Assembly: GCA_002360945.1 (NCBI GenBank)
Contig: DERO01000020.1
Location: 1,177 to 53,922 of the forward strand
Origin: Leclercia adecarboxylata
GTDB lineage: Bacteria > Pseudomonadota > Gammaproteobacteria > Enterobacterales > Enterobacteriaceae
Reading direction: 5' to 3'
Length of the DNA stretch: 52,746 bases
Numbering within the stretch: the stretch's first letter is position 1; each line of letters begins with the position of its first letter. The notes beneath the pieces were generated by a model. It saw only the letters and a program-made list of their open reading frames with translations, was not told the origin of the DNA and made no database searches. Positions 28,620-42,564 of this stretch are shown in pieces. Both the position numbers and the translations under genes were made by a program.

Positions 28620-28651
28620 GTAGGCCCGGTAAGGCGCAGCCGCCACCGGGC
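28620..28651 (+). repeat. REP element, right border of the AT-rich cassette
   Basis: gtaggcccggtaaggcgcag followed by ccgccaccgggc is a REP in the orientation opposite to that at 27898-27928. It lies three bases beyond the antiterminator gene's stop codon, so it also forms the 3' end of the beta-glucoside operon, which shows no intrinsic terminator there. Confidence 0.88.
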
Positions 28652-28654
28652 AAT

Positions 28655-29491
28655 TTACGCCTGCCCGTCCATCAACCGGCTAATATGAATGCTCAACCAC
28701 GTCAGCTCATCTTTCGGCAGGGTGAGCTGATATTTATCCTGCACGTAGTCGCGGATTGCCCAGGCCACGGTCATCGCGTCCGGGCGGTGGCGCATCAGCT
28801 CCTGATAAAAATCGTCGGTCTCACTGAGGGCGATTTTCCCCGCCAGCACCCGCTCGGCAAAATAACGCAGATGGGTAATAAAGCGCATGTAGTTAACCGA
28901 CTCCGTATCAATGGTCCTGCCCAGCTTATAGCGCACGATGTCGGCGATGCGGTTGACCAGCTCAACCTGCTGGTGGGCGGTGCTGTCGTCGTCCTGGCTG
29001 CTGGCATTGATCAGGTGAAAGGCGATGTTTACCGCCTCTTCTTCGGGTAGCTCGACCTTAAACTTCTCATTGACCTGGGCGCGCGCCTGCAACCCCACGC
29101 TGTACTCCTGCGGGTAGTAGCGTTTCACTTCCCAGCTCAGCTTATTGAGGATCGTCTGCCCGCTTCGGCTGCGCTCCACCGCAAAGTGCAGATGTTCCGC
29201 AAGGGTAAAGAGCAATACGGAACTGAGCTTATCCCCGCACAGGCGGCGTGCGAGGATAAGAATGTCATGGCTAATGTCGAAGAACGCCGCAGGAATGGTG
29301 TCCGTCAGGGATAAAAAATGGCGGGATTTGAGATCGCTCAGCGGCAGGAATACTTTCTCCACCTGCGCCAGGTCGATATTGGTTCCGGGTTTCGCGCCAA
29401 AGCCGATCCCTTTGCCGAACAAAATCATCTCCCGCTGGTCATTGTCGACCAGCAGCATACTGTTATTAAGCGACTTTTTTATCGTTATCAC
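28655..29491 (-). CDS. BglG/LicT-family transcription antiterminator
   Basis: An RNA-binding antiterminator that, when active, binds the RAT hairpin and prevents termination ahead of the PTS gene. GTG at 29491, preceded by AGGA, gives 278 residues, the length of E. coli BglG; the open frame upstream runs into the glucosidase gene and is not typical. The co-antiterminator domain is residues 1-56 (KKSLNNSMLLVDNDQREMILFGKGIGF). PRD1 has His100/102 and His159, and PRD2 has His207 and His269, the phosphorylation sites used by the PTS. It is the last gene of the operon, 23 bases after the glucosidase, whereas bglG in E. coli comes first. Confidence 0.92.
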   Translation of the reverse strand: MITIKKSLNNSMLLVDNDQREMILFGKGIGFGAKPGTNIDLAQVEKVFLPLSDLKSRHFLSLTDTIPAAFFDISHDILILARRLCGDKLSSVLLFTLAEHLHFAVERSRSGQTILNKLSWEVKRYYPQEYSVGLQARAQVNEKFKVELPEEEAVNIAFHLINASSQDDDSTAHQQVELVNRIADIVRYKLGRTIDTESVNYMRFITHLRYFAERVLAGKIALSETDDFYQELMRHRPDAMTVAWAIRDYVQDKYQLTLPKDELTWLSIHISRLMDGQA

Positions 29492-29514
29492 GGTTATTCC
29501 TGCGGCATGGCCGG

Positions 29515-32789
<3,275 letters not shown>

Positions 32790-32812
32790 GTTCTGGCCCC
32801 TGTCTCCAGAGC

Positions 32813-32868
32813 AAAAAAAAAGACCTGAACCCCCTCTCCACTCGAAAACGGAGAGGGGGTTCAGGTCT
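32813..32868 (-). terminator. Leader terminator of the beta-glucoside operon
   Basis: A perfect 19-bp stem (32821-32839 against 32850-32868) with a 10-base loop is followed on the minus strand by nine Ts (the A-run at 32813-32821). It ends 24 bases before the PTS gene start. Its upstream arm overlaps the RAT sequence, so RAT folding and terminator folding exclude each other. Confidence 0.92.
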
Positions 32869-32891
32869 TGCCTACGGAACGTAGTTACACG
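32861..32891 (-). promoter_or_regulatory. Ribonucleic antiterminator (RAT) for the BglG-type regulator
   Basis: Read on the minus strand, the element begins GTGTAACTACG and ends TAGGCAAGACCTGA. This fits the BglG/LicT RAT pattern (a GTTAC block, a loop, then AGGCAA-ACCT). The final AGACCTGA is also the base of the terminator's upstream arm. Antiterminator binding would stabilise the RAT hairpin and let transcription enter the PTS gene. Confidence 0.88.
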
Positions 32892-32902
32892 CCTGTGGGT
32901 TT

Positions 32903-32932
32903 TATATCGTCCAGATTGTGTTTAAAAGTCAA
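32903..32932 (-). promoter_or_regulatory. Putative promoter of the beta-glucoside operon
   Basis: On the minus strand TTGACT (32932-32927) and GATATA (32908-32903) are 18 bases apart. Transcription would start around 32895, immediately before the RAT. TATAAA two bases further on is an alternative -10, but the spacing would be 20. Confidence 0.45.
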
Positions 32933-32940
32933 ACAGTCAC

Positions 32941-32965
32941 CTCACTTTGCGAAGCGAAATGTGAG
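32941..32965 (-). other. Imperfect hairpin after dlhH
   Basis: CTCAC (32941-32945) and GTGAG (32961-32965) enclose a partly paired TTTGC/GCGAAA segment just past the dlhH stop. No T-run follows on the minus strand, so it is at best a weak terminator or 3'-end stabiliser separating dlhH from the operon promoter. Confidence 0.3.
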
Positions 32966-32969
32966 CCGC

Positions 32970-33776
32970 TTAACCTTTTTTCGCGCCGTACTGTTGGAAC
33001 CACGCCAGCATCCGCTGCCAGCCATCTTTGGCCGATTCTGCGTGATAGCTCGGACGATAATCGGCGTTGAAGGCGTGTCCGGCTCCCGGATAAACCACAA
33101 TCTCCGCCGTTGCATTTGCCGCGCGCAGCGCATGACGCATGGTCTCTACCGTATCCAGCGGGATCCCGGTATCTTCTGCGCCATAGAGTCCGAGGACGGG
33201 CGCGTTCAAATCGGTCGCAATATCCACCGGATGCTTCGGTGAATTCAGCGTCTTTTCACCCACCAGCTTGCCATACCACGCCACGGCAGCTTTCAGTTGC
33301 GGGTTGTGCGCGGCATACAGCCAGCTGATGCGTCCGCCCCAGCAGAAGCCGGTGGCCAGCAGGCGATGGGGATCGCCGCCGTTGCGCGCCGCCCAGTTGG
33401 CGACGTGGTCGAGATCCGCCAGCACCTGGGCGTCCGGCACTTTACTCACCAGATTGCTGAACAGGGTGGGAATGTCACTGTAATCGTTCGGATCGCCCTG
33501 GCGGAAATAGAGTTCAGGTGCGACGGCCAGATAGCCTTCCAGCGCCAGGCGACGGCAGAGATCGCGAATATGCTCATGTACGCCGAAAATTTCCTGAATT
33601 ACGATGACGATCGGCAATGACCCTTGCGCATCTTTGGGCCGGGCATGGTAAGCGGGCATATTATCGCCCTGGGTCGGAATGGAGGTCTCCCCGGCGGTAA
33701 TCGCTTCGTCGGGCGTGGTGACAACGGTTGAGGCTTGCAGATCAGCAGCAGGGGCAAATCCAGATGTTCCAGTCAT
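32970..33776 (-). CDS. dlhH: DlhH (YsgA), putative dienelactone hydrolase
   Basis: A 268-residue alpha/beta hydrolase close to E. coli YsgA (271). The ATG at 33776, behind GGAGAA, gives MTGTSGFAPAADLQAS, matching the family; the frame is open 51 codons further into the udp promoter and is rejected there. The dienelactone-hydrolase triad is Cys145 in TGFCWGGR, Asp202 in GAEDTGIP and His234 in GAGHAFN. Cysteine in place of serine is typical. The cellular substrate is unknown. It is divergent from udp. Confidence 0.95.
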   Translation of the reverse strand: MTGTSGFAPAADLQASTVVTTPDEAITAGETSIPTQGDNMPAYHARPKDAQGSLPIVIVIQEIFGVHEHIRDLCRRLALEGYLAVAPELYFRQGDPNDYSDIPTLFSNLVSKVPDAQVLADLDHVANWAARNGGDPHRLLATGFCWGGRISWLYAAHNPQLKAAVAWYGKLVGEKTLNSPKHPVDIATDLNAPVLGLYGAEDTGIPLDTVETMRHALRAANATAEIVVYPGAGHAFNADYRPSYHAESAKDGWQRMLAWFQQYGAKKG

Positions 33777-33887
33777 GGCATTCTCCGTACCAATTAGCGC
33801 AAAAGTAAATATAGTCCGCAGGTTAACAATCCACAGTGCCCGAAACAGGCTATCTTTTGTGCAACAGATAACGATATAACTCGTTAA

Positions 33888-33903
33888 TGTGATGTTAATC
33901 ACT
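33888..33903 (+). promoter_or_regulatory. CRP site, distal, upstream of udp
   Basis: TGTGA-TGTTAA-TCACT is a near-perfect CRP operator. With the proximal site it makes the paired arrangement known for E. coli udp, where CytR binds between the two CRP dimers and represses. It also lies in the dlhH upstream region. Confidence 0.85.
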
Positions 33904-33939
33904 ATTTCATGGTAATTAACTGCAATCAATTTTATTCAT

Positions 33940-33982
33940 GGTGATGTCTGTCACGAAACTAAGCCGGTTCCTTCGGTAAAGT
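33940..33982 (+). promoter_or_regulatory. Proximal CRP site and -10 of the udp promoter
   Basis: GGTGA-TGTCTG-TCACG (33940-33955) is a second CRP operator, and TAAAGT (33977-33982) is a fitting -10. With a start near 33989 the CRP site is centred at about -41.5, a class II activation position. No good -35 is present, as expected for a CRP-dependent promoter. Confidence 0.8.
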
Positions 33983-34027
33983 ACCGCTTTGCTTCTGCTG
34001 ACAAACTGACCCACAGAGGAGTTTTCT

Positions 34028-34789
34028 ATGTCTAAGTCTGATGTTTTTCATCTCGGCCTCACTAAAAACGATTTACAAGGGGCTACGCTCGCTATCGTCC
34101 CTGGCGATCCTGAGCGTGTGGAAAAGATCGCCGCGCTGATGGATAAGCCGGTTAAGCTGGCAGCCCATCGCGAATTCACGACCTGGCGGGCAGAGCTGGA
34201 TGGCAAAGCGGTGATCGTGTGCTCTACCGGTATCGGTGGCCCGTCTACTTCTATTGCCGTTGAAGAGCTGGCACAGCTGGGCATCCGTACTTTCCTGCGT
34301 ATCGGTACCACCGGTGCGATTCAGCCGCACATCAACGTGGGCGACGTCCTTGTCACTACCGCGTCCGTACGTCTGGACGGCGCGAGCCTGCACTTTGCGC
34401 CAATGGAGTTCCCGGCAGTAGCCGATTTCGAGTGCACCACCGCGCTGGTGGAAGCCGCGAAATCCGTCGGTGCGACCACCCACGTTGGCGTGACCGCCTC
34501 CTCTGATACCTTCTACCCGGGCCAGGAGCGCTACGACACCTTCTCCGGTCGCGTAGTCAGCCGTTTCAAAGGCTCGATGGAAGAGTGGCAATCTATGGGC
34601 GTGATGAACTACGAAATGGAATCCGCCACGCTGCTGACCATGTGCGCGAGCCAGGGCCTGCGTGCCGGTATGGTTGCGGGTGTGATTGTTAACCGTACCC
34701 AGCAAGAGATCCCGAACGCCGAGACCATGAAGCAGACCGAAAGCCACGCGGTGAAAATCGTGGTGGAAGCGGCCCGCCGCTTGCTGTAA
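34028..34789 (+). CDS. udp: Uridine phosphorylase
   Basis: Udp cleaves uridine with phosphate to uracil and ribose-1-phosphate, as a cytoplasmic hexamer. It has 253 residues, as in E. coli. The nucleoside phosphorylase block is [18 protein letters not shown] near 72-89, phosphate-binding residues are in the IVPGDPERV segment and RIGTTGAIQ, and [11 protein letters not shown] carries the ribose-binding Met/Glu. AGAGGAG precedes the ATG. It is a monocistronic unit with a CRP/CytR-type promoter and its own terminator. Confidence 0.98.
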   Translation: MSKSDVFHLGLTKNDLQGATLAIVPGDPERVEKIAALMDKPVKLAAHREFTTWRAELDGKAVIVCSTGIGGPSTSIAVEELAQLGIRTFLRIGTTGAIQPHINVGDVLVTTASVRLDGASLHFAPMEFPAVADFECTTALVEAAKSVGATTHVGVTASSDTFYPGQERYDTFSGRVVSRFKGSMEEWQSMGVMNYEMESATLLTMCASQGLRAGMVAGVIVNRTQQEIPNAETMKQTESHAVKIVVEAARRLL

Positions 34790-34807
34790 TTTCCCCTTTT
34801 CTTTGCC

Positions 34808-34832
34808 AAAGGCCGACCTGTTCGGCCTTTTT
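34808..34832 (+). terminator. Intrinsic terminator after udp
   Basis: AAAGGCCGA (34808-34816) and TCGGCCTTT (34822-34830) form a perfect stem with a 5-base loop running into a T-tract, 18 bases after the udp stop. Confidence 0.9.
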
Positions 34833-34928
34833 CTTTGCGTAGCGCCTCGCAGAAAACCCTTTTCAAACTGGACGTTTATACAGCACAATTCTATTTTGTG
34901 CGGGTCATACCTTGATGCAGGGGGCGTC

Positions 34929-36377
34929 GTGGATATTTCCATCCTTTTTTATGCCGTTATTGCGCTGGTCAGCGTCGGCGTGGGCTGGTTGTTCGCCAGC
35001 TATCAGCATGCGCAGCAGAAGGCCGATCAGCTAGCCGAACGTGAAGAGATGGTGGCCGATCTCAGTGCATTAAGACAGAACATCGCCCAGAGCGGGCACT
35101 GGCGCGACGAATGCGAGCTGCTGAACAACGAGCTGCGCAACCTGCGGGATATTAACACCTCGCTGGAAGCCGACCTGCGTGAAGTCACCACCCGGCTGGA
35201 GTCCACCCAGCTGCATGCGGAAGATAAAATCCGCCAGATGATCAACAGCGAACAGCGCCTGAGCGAGCAGTTTGAAAACCTCGCCAACCGCATCTTTGAG
35301 CAAAGTAACCGCCGCGTCGATGAACAAAACCGCCAGAGCCTGAACGGCCTGCTGTCGCCCCTGCGCGAACAGCTGGACGGCTTTCGTCGCCAGGTGCAGG
35401 ACAGCTTTGGTCAGGAGGCGCGGGAGCGCCACACGCTGGCCCATGAAATTCGTAACCTCCAGCAGCTGAATGCCCAGATGGCGCAGGAGGCAATCAACCT
35501 CACCAAAGCGCTGAAAGGCGACAATAAAACCCAGGGGAACTGGGGAGAAGTGGTGCTGACCCGCGTGCTGGAGGCCTCCGGCCTGCGCGAGGGCCATGAA
35601 TATCAAACCCAGGTCAGCATTGAAACCGAAAACCGCGCGCGAATGCAGCCTGACGTCATTGTCCGTCTGCCGCAGGAGAAGGACGTGGTTATCGACGCCA
35701 AAATGACCCTGGTGGCCTACGAGCGCTACTTCAACGCCGAAGACGACTACACCCGCGAATCGGCGCTGCAGGAGCATATCGCCTCGGTGCGTAACCACAT
35801 TCGCCTGCTGGGGCGCAAAGACTATCAGCAGTTGCCCGGCCTGCGTTCGCTGGACTATGTGCTAATGTTTATTCCGGTTGAACCGGCCTTCTTACTGGCG
35901 CTGGATCGCCAGCCGGAGCTGATCTCCGAGGCGCTGAAAAACAACATTATGCTGGTCAGCCCTACCACGCTGCTGGTGGCGCTGCGCACCATTGCCAATC
36001 TGTGGCGCTATGAGCACCAGAGCCGCAATGCCCAGCAGATAGCCGATCGCGCCAGCCGCCTGTACGACAAAATGCGCCTGTTCGTCGATGACATGTCGTC
36101 GGTCGGGCAGAGCCTGGATCGCGCCCAGGATAACTACCGTCAGGCGATGAAAAAGCTGGCCTCCGGGCGCGGTAACCTGCTGGCTCAGGCCGAATCGTTC
36201 CGCAGCCTTGGCGTGGAAGTAAAACGCGAGATTAATCCGGAATTGGTTGAACAGGCCACGTCGCAGGATGAAGAGTACCGGCTGCGCAGTAACGAGCCAG
36301 TTCAAAATATAAACAATACCTTAGAAGACGCACAGGCGTCGGCAGACCCCCTGGAGCGTTATTCCCGGGGTGGTTGA
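34929..36377 (+). CDS. rmuC: RmuC, DNA recombination limiting protein
   Basis: RmuC limits inversion and recombination between short inverted repeats. A GTG at 34929 following GCAGGGGG gives 482 residues (475 in E. coli), starting MDISILFYAVIALVSVGVGWLF, one N-terminal membrane segment. A long coiled coil follows at about 30-210, then the RmuC nuclease-like core with VIDAKMTLVAYERYF (PD-D/EXK-like Asp and Lys). The open frame upstream covers the udp terminator and is not used. The C-terminal tail is divergent. Confidence 0.95.
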   Translation: MDISILFYAVIALVSVGVGWLFASYQHAQQKADQLAEREEMVADLSALRQNIAQSGHWRDECELLNNELRNLRDINTSLEADLREVTTRLESTQLHAEDKIRQMINSEQRLSEQFENLANRIFEQSNRRVDEQNRQSLNGLLSPLREQLDGFRRQVQDSFGQEARERHTLAHEIRNLQQLNAQMAQEAINLTKALKGDNKTQGNWGEVVLTRVLEASGLREGHEYQTQVSIETENRARMQPDVIVRLPQEKDVVIDAKMTLVAYERYFNAEDDYTRESALQEHIASVRNHIRLLGRKDYQQLPGLRSLDYVLMFIPVEPAFLLALDRQPELISEALKNNIMLVSPTTLLVALRTIANLWRYEHQSRNAQQIADRASRLYDKMRLFVDDMSSVGQSLDRAQDNYRQAMKKLASGRGNLLAQAESFRSLGVEVKREINPELVEQATSQDEEYRLRSNEPVQNINNTLEDAQASADPLERYSRGG

Positions 36378-36443
36378 ATCGTAGGGCAAATGCGCCCAAT
36401 CTGTTACACTTCTCGAACATTTGACTGATAAGCAGGCTCTGAG

Positions 36444-37199
36444 ATGGTTGAAGATTCACAAGACACAACGCACTTTGGCTTTCAGACTGTCGCTAAAGCG
36501 CAGAAAGCTGACATGGTGGCCCACGTATTCCATTCCGTGGCGGCGAAGTACGATGTAATGAATGACCTGATGTCATTCGGCATTCATCGCTTGTGGAAGC
36601 GCTTCACTATTGACTGTAGCGGCGTGCGTCGTGGACAAACCGTGCTGGATCTGGCCGGCGGTACCGGCGACCTGACGGCGAAATTCTCGCGTCTGGTGGG
36701 CGAAACGGGCCGCGTTGTGCTGGCTGATATCAACGACTCGATGCTGAAAATGGGTCGTGAAAAACTGCGCAACATCGGCGTGGTCGGCAACGTTGAATAT
36801 GTTCAGGCGAACGCGGAAGCGCTGCCTTTCCCGGATAACACCTTTGACTGCATCACCATCTCTTTCGGTCTGCGTAATGTCACCGATAAAGAGAAAGCGC
36901 TGCGTTCCATGTACCGCGTGCTGAAACCGGGTGGACGTCTGCTGGTGCTGGAGTTCTCCAAACCGATTATTGAGCCGCTGAGCAAAGCTTACGACGCCTA
37001 TTCGTTCCACATTCTGCCGCGCATTGGCGAAATGGTGGCTAACGATGCAGACAGCTATCGCTACCTGGCCGAATCCATCCGTATGCACCCAAATCAGGAC
37101 ACCTTAAAAGCTATGATGCAGGATGCAGGCTTTGACAATGTTGACTACTTCAACATGACGGCAGGCGTTGTCGCGCTGCATCGCGGTTATAAGTTCTGA
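36444..37199 (+). CDS. ubiE: Ubiquinone/menaquinone methyltransferase
   Basis: SAM-dependent C-methyltransferase for both ubiquinone and menaquinone. It has 251 residues, the E. coli length. The SAM-binding motif is [14 protein letters not shown] near residues 69-82, followed by the family patterns [14 protein letters not shown] and [20 protein letters not shown]. First of the ubiE-ubiJ-ubiB cluster, with ubiJ 13 bases downstream. Confidence 0.98.
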   Translation: MVEDSQDTTHFGFQTVAKAQKADMVAHVFHSVAAKYDVMNDLMSFGIHRLWKRFTIDCSGVRRGQTVLDLAGGTGDLTAKFSRLVGETGRVVLADINDSMLKMGREKLRNIGVVGNVEYVQANAEALPFPDNTFDCITISFGLRNVTDKEKALRSMYRVLKPGGRLLVLEFSKPIIEPLSKAYDAYSFHILPRIGEMVANDADSYRYLAESIRMHPNQDTLKAMMQDAGFDNVDYFNMTAGVVALHRGYKF

Positions 37200-37212
37200 G
37201 TGGAGGTGGCAA

Positions 37213-39455
<2,243 letters not shown>

Positions 39456-39473
39456 ATTGCGTCGCACTAGCAG

Positions 39474-39497
39474 GGCCGCATAACGTATAATGCGGCC
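39474..39497 (+). promoter_or_regulatory. Palindrome containing a TATAAT box upstream of tatA
   Basis: GGCCGCAT (39474-39481) and ATGCGGCC (39490-39497) form a perfect 8-bp inverted repeat whose spacer includes most of TATAAT (39486-39491). The -10 box could start a tatABC transcript near 39498. No -35 at normal spacing is evident. The palindrome may be a weak ubiB terminator, an operator, or both. Confidence 0.45.
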
Positions 39498-39531
39498 TGA
39501 TTAATTAATCATCTATAACTGGGGAAGATGT

Positions 39532-39786
39532 ATGGGTGGTATCAGTATCTGGCAATTGTTGATCATTGCCGTCATCGTCGTGCTGCTATTCGGTACCAAA
39601 AAACTCGGTTCTATCGGTTCCGATCTCGGCGCGTCCATCAAAGGCTTCAAGAAAGCGATCAAAGATGATGACGAGAAGCAGGATAAATCCAGCCAGGATG
39701 CGGATTTCACTGCTAAATCTATCGCCGATAAACAAGACGATGCCAAAAAGGAAAACGCTAAACGCCACGATAACGAGCAGGTGTAA
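39532..39786 (+). CDS. tatA: TatA, twin-arginine translocase pore subunit
   Basis: An 84-residue protein (89 in E. coli). One N-terminal membrane helix, [20 protein letters not shown], is followed by the [23 protein letters not shown] amphipathic helix. The acidic/lysine-rich tail is shorter than in E. coli. TatA oligomers let folded proteins cross the membrane. A GGGGAAG ribosome binding site precedes the ATG. It is the first gene of tatABC. Confidence 0.98.
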   Translation: MGGISIWQLLIIAVIVVLLFGTKKLGSIGSDLGASIKGFKKAIKDDDEKQDKSSQDADFTAKSIADKQDDAKKENAKRHDNEQV

Positions 39787-39789
39787 TTC

Positions 39790-40317
39790 GTGTTCGATAT
39801 CGGTTTTAGTGAACTGCTGCTGGTCTTCGTGATTGGCCTCATTGTCCTGGGGCCACAACGTCTGCCTGTGGCGGTAAAAACGGTTGCGGGCTGGGTGCGT
39901 GCGCTGCGATCGCTGGCGACAACGGTGCAAAATGAGCTGGCCCAGGAGCTTAAGCTGCAGGAGTTTCAGGACAGCCTGAAAAAGGTAGAAAAGGCGAGCA
40001 TGGAAAACCTGACGCCGGAACTGAAAGCCTCGATGGACGAACTGCGCGAAGCGGCGGAATCCATGAAGCGCTCCTACAGCGTCAACGATCCGGAAAAAGC
40101 GAGCGATGAAGCCAATACCATTCGCAACCCGCTGGTTAAAGATAACGAAGCGCAGCATGAAGGCGTGACGCCTGCCACCGCTGAGCATCAGGCCACTGCG
40201 CCCGAACAGGTGCCAGCCGAGCCGGTGACCCCAAAACAAGAACCGACGCCAGCAACTGCAGAGAAAAAGCCTGCACCCGCTGCTGACGCGTTCCCCTCGT
40301 CGAGTGATAAAGCGTAA
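39790..40317 (+). CDS. tatB: TatB, twin-arginine translocase receptor subunit
   Basis: A 175-residue protein (171 in E. coli). The N-terminal helix [21 protein letters not shown], with Glu8, is followed by the [21 protein letters not shown] amphipathic segment and a long charged tail that turns Pro/Ala/Glu-rich. With TatC it forms the signal-peptide receptor. It starts with GTG (39790) three bases after the tatA stop. Confidence 0.97.
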   Translation: MFDIGFSELLLVFVIGLIVLGPQRLPVAVKTVAGWVRALRSLATTVQNELAQELKLQEFQDSLKKVEKASMENLTPELKASMDELREAAESMKRSYSVNDPEKASDEANTIRNPLVKDNEAQHEGVTPATAEHQATAPEQVPAEPVTPKQEPTPATAEKKPAPAADAFPSSSDKA

Positions 40318-40319
40318 AC

Positions 40320-41081
40320 ATGGCAGTAGATGAAACTCAACCGCTGATTACGCACCTGATCGAGCTGCGTAAACGCCTGCTGAACTGCATTATTGCGGTT
40401 TTGCTCATTTTTTTATGCCTGGTCTATTTTGCCAACGACATCTATCAGGTGGTCTCTGCGCCCCTGATTAAGCAGATGCCGCTCGGGGCAACCATGATCG
40501 CCACCGATGTGGCATCGCCCTTCTTCACGCCGATCAAGCTGACCTTCTGGGTGTCGCTGATTGCCTCTGCGCCGGTGATCCTCTACCAGGTCTGGGCCTT
40601 TATTGCCCCCGCGCTGTACAAGCATGAACGCCGCCTGGTGATCCCGCTGCTGGTCTCCAGCTCGCTGCTGTTTTATATCGGCATGGCCTTTGCCTACTTC
40701 GTGGTCTTCCCGCTGGCGTTTGGCTTCCTGGCAAATACCGCACCGGTAGGGGTGCAAGTCTCGACCGATATTGCCAGTTATCTCAGCTTTGTGATGGCGC
40801 TGTTTATGGCTTTTGGCGTGGCGTTTGAGGTGCCGGTTGCCATCGTGCTGCTCTGTTGGATGGGGATCACCACCCCGGATGAATTACGCAAAAAGCGGCC
40901 TTACATTCTGGTGGGCGCCTTTGTTGTGGGCATGCTGTTAACGCCGCCGGACGTCTTCTCGCAAACCCTGCTGGCGATCCCGATGTATTGCCTGTTTGAG
41001 GTTGGCGTCTTCTTCTCGCGCTTCTATACCGGTAAGCGACGTGAAGATCTCGACGAAGAGTCAGAAGAGACAAAAGAATAA
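40320..41081 (+). CDS. tatC: TatC, twin-arginine signal receptor
   Basis: A 253-residue (258 in E. coli) six-helix membrane protein that recognises the RR motif of Tat signal peptides. The conserved N-terminus is [17 protein letters not shown], and [15 protein letters not shown] carries the conserved glutamate in the membrane (Glu170 in E. coli). The short C-terminal tail is acidic ([14 protein letters not shown]). It lies two bases after tatB. Confidence 0.98.
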   Translation: MAVDETQPLITHLIELRKRLLNCIIAVLLIFLCLVYFANDIYQVVSAPLIKQMPLGATMIATDVASPFFTPIKLTFWVSLIASAPVILYQVWAFIAPALYKHERRLVIPLLVSSSLLFYIGMAFAYFVVFPLAFGFLANTAPVGVQVSTDIASYLSFVMALFMAFGVAFEVPVAIVLLCWMGITTPDELRKKRPYILVGAFVVGMLLTPPDVFSQTLLAIPMYCLFEVGVFFSRFYTGKRREDLDEESEETKE

Positions 41082-41084
41082 AAC

Positions 41085-41106
41085 CAACCGCCCGCCAGGG
41101 CGGTTG
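41085..41106 (+). other. Hairpin between tatC and tatD
   Basis: CAACCGCCC (41085-41093) and GGGCGGTTG (41098-41106) form a perfect 9-bp stem with a 4-base loop. No T-run follows (tcatatggg), so it is not a standard terminator. It may stabilise the tatABC message or reduce expression of tatD. Confidence 0.65.
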
Positions 41107-41122
41107 TCATATGGGAGCCAGT

Positions 41123-41905
41123 ATGTTTGATATCGGTCTGAACCTGACCAGCCTGCAGTTTGCCCAGGATCGTGATGAAGTGGTGGCCAGAGCCGCCACC
41201 GCCGGGGTTAACGGCTTACTGCTGACGGGTACCAACCTGCACGAAAGCGAGCAGGCGCGGCAGATGGCGCAGCGCTACGACCGCTGCTGGTCAACGGCGG
41301 GCATCCATCCGCACGACAGCAGCCAGTGGACCGCAGAGAGTGCCGACAGGCTCCGGGCCTTAGCCGCAGCGCCTGAGGTGGTGGCTATCGGTGAGTGTGG
41401 TCTCGACTTCAATCGTAACTTCTCGACCCCCGCTGAACAGGAGCATGCCTTTAGCGCCCAGCTGGCGTTAGCGGCGGAGCTGAGCATGCCGGTATTTATG
41501 CACTGCCGTGACGCTCACGACCGCTTTCTGGCGCTGCTGGAACCCTGGCTGGATAAACTGCCCGGTGCGGTGCTGCACTGTTTTACCGGCACGCGGCAGG
41601 AGGCAATAGACTGTCTGGATCGTGGATTGTATCTGGGGATCACCGGCTGGGTCTGCGATGAACGACGCGGGCTGGAACTGCGCGAGCTGCTGCCGGTCAT
41701 TCCTGCTAATCGTCTGTTAGTGGAGACCGATGCGCCTTATCTGCTGCCGCGCGATCTCCGTCCAAAACCGGCATCGCGACGCAATGAACCGGCTTATCTG
41801 GGACATATTATTGAGCGGGTCGCCCACTGGCGCGGCGAAGAGGCGCAGTGGCTGGTAGCGCAGACGGATGACAACGTGCGTCGTCTGTTTGGCGTCGACT
41901 TTTAA
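41123..41905 (+). CDS. tatD: TatD, metal-dependent 3'-5' exonuclease
   Basis: A TIM-barrel metallo-nuclease (amidohydrolase fold) implicated in DNA repair; it is not needed for Tat transport despite the name. ATG 41123 after GGGAG gives 260 residues, as in E. coli ([20 protein letters not shown]). Metal ligands are visible in [31 protein letters not shown] and [12 protein letters not shown]. The stop overlaps the convergent rfaH end by four bases. Confidence 0.96.
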   Translation: MFDIGLNLTSLQFAQDRDEVVARAATAGVNGLLLTGTNLHESEQARQMAQRYDRCWSTAGIHPHDSSQWTAESADRLRALAAAPEVVAIGECGLDFNRNFSTPAEQEHAFSAQLALAAELSMPVFMHCRDAHDRFLALLEPWLDKLPGAVLHCFTGTRQEAIDCLDRGLYLGITGWVCDERRGLELRELLPVIPANRLLVETDAPYLLPRDLRPKPASRRNEPAYLGHIIERVAHWRGEEAQWLVAQTDDNVRRLFGVDF

Positions 41906-42393
41906 ACTTTACGGAAGCTGGTATTTTTCACGCTCTGCTTCACTTCTTTATTCAGTAAGTTCAGCAGCAGCATGGAGCGGGCTTCACCGTCCGGCTCAGC
42001 GAAAATCGCTACCAGCCCTTCAAAGGCCCCTTCGGTGATCACCACATCGTCGCCGGAGAAGGGGGTATCGGGATCGGTAATGCCTTCAGGCTGTTTGTAG
42101 ACCGAGAGCTGGTGGATCACGGAAGAGGGCACCGTGGCCGGATGGGCGCCGAAGCGCACGAAGTGGCTGACACCGCGCGTCGCATTAATAGTGGTGGTGT
42201 GGATCACTTCGGGGTCGAATTCAACAAACAGGTAGTTAGGGAACAGCGGTTCACTGACGGTGGTGCGTTTACCGCGAACCATTTTTTCCAGCGTGATGAC
42301 AGGCGTCAGACAGTTCACCGCCTGGCGTTCCAGATGTTCCTGAGCACGCTGAAGTTGCCCACGCTTGCAATACAGTAAATACCAGGCCTGCAT
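41902..42393 (-). CDS. rfaH: RfaH, operon-specific antiterminator
   Basis: A NusG paralogue that binds RNA polymerase at ops elements and boosts long LPS, capsule and haemolysin-type operons. It has 163 residues (162 in E. coli). The NGN domain (about 1-100) starts [21 protein letters not shown]; the C-terminal KOW domain (about 110-162), which switches between helical and beta forms, includes [27 protein letters not shown]. It is monocistronic and its promoter lies in 42394-42564, shared with ubiD. Confidence 0.97.
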   Translation of the reverse strand: MQAWYLLYCKRGQLQRAQEHLERQAVNCLTPVITLEKMVRGKRTTVSEPLFPNYLFVEFDPEVIHTTTINATRGVSHFVRFGAHPATVPSSVIHQLSVYKQPEGITDPDTPFSGDDVVITEGAFEGLVAIFAEPDGEARSMLLLNLLNKEVKQSVKNTSFRKV

Positions 42394-42538
42394 AATGACT
42401 CTTTTCCGCTTGTTATGCCGGCAAGCATATCAAAACCCTGGCGGGATCGCTAAGCTGATTATACTGGCCGTACGCAGAAGAAGCCGTGAATCTTCACGCT
42501 TATTTAACAAAAATACAGCATCAGGCAGTCTTACGCCG

Positions 42539-42544
42539 TATAAT
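42539..42544 (+). promoter_or_regulatory. Candidate -10 box for ubiD
   Basis: A perfect TATAAT lies 26 bases before the ubiD start. The -35 at standard spacing (cagcat) is poor. If used, the leader would be about 15-25 bases. Confidence 0.4.
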
Positions 42545-42564
42545 GAAACGCTTACAGAGAGAGC

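Noticed and set aside
28473..28688. A 71-codon plus-strand frame between the orphan gene and the antiterminator
   Set aside because: It reads through the REP at 28620-28651 into the antiterminator coding region on the other strand. No conserved features were seen, although an AAGGA precedes the ATG.
33777..33929. N-terminal extension of dlhH
   Set aside because: It would place coding sequence over the distal CRP site, and the extra 51 residues are not part of the family.
34803..34928. N-terminal extension of rmuC
   Set aside because: It begins inside the udp terminator; the GTG at 34929 gives the membrane-anchored N-terminus seen in E. coli.
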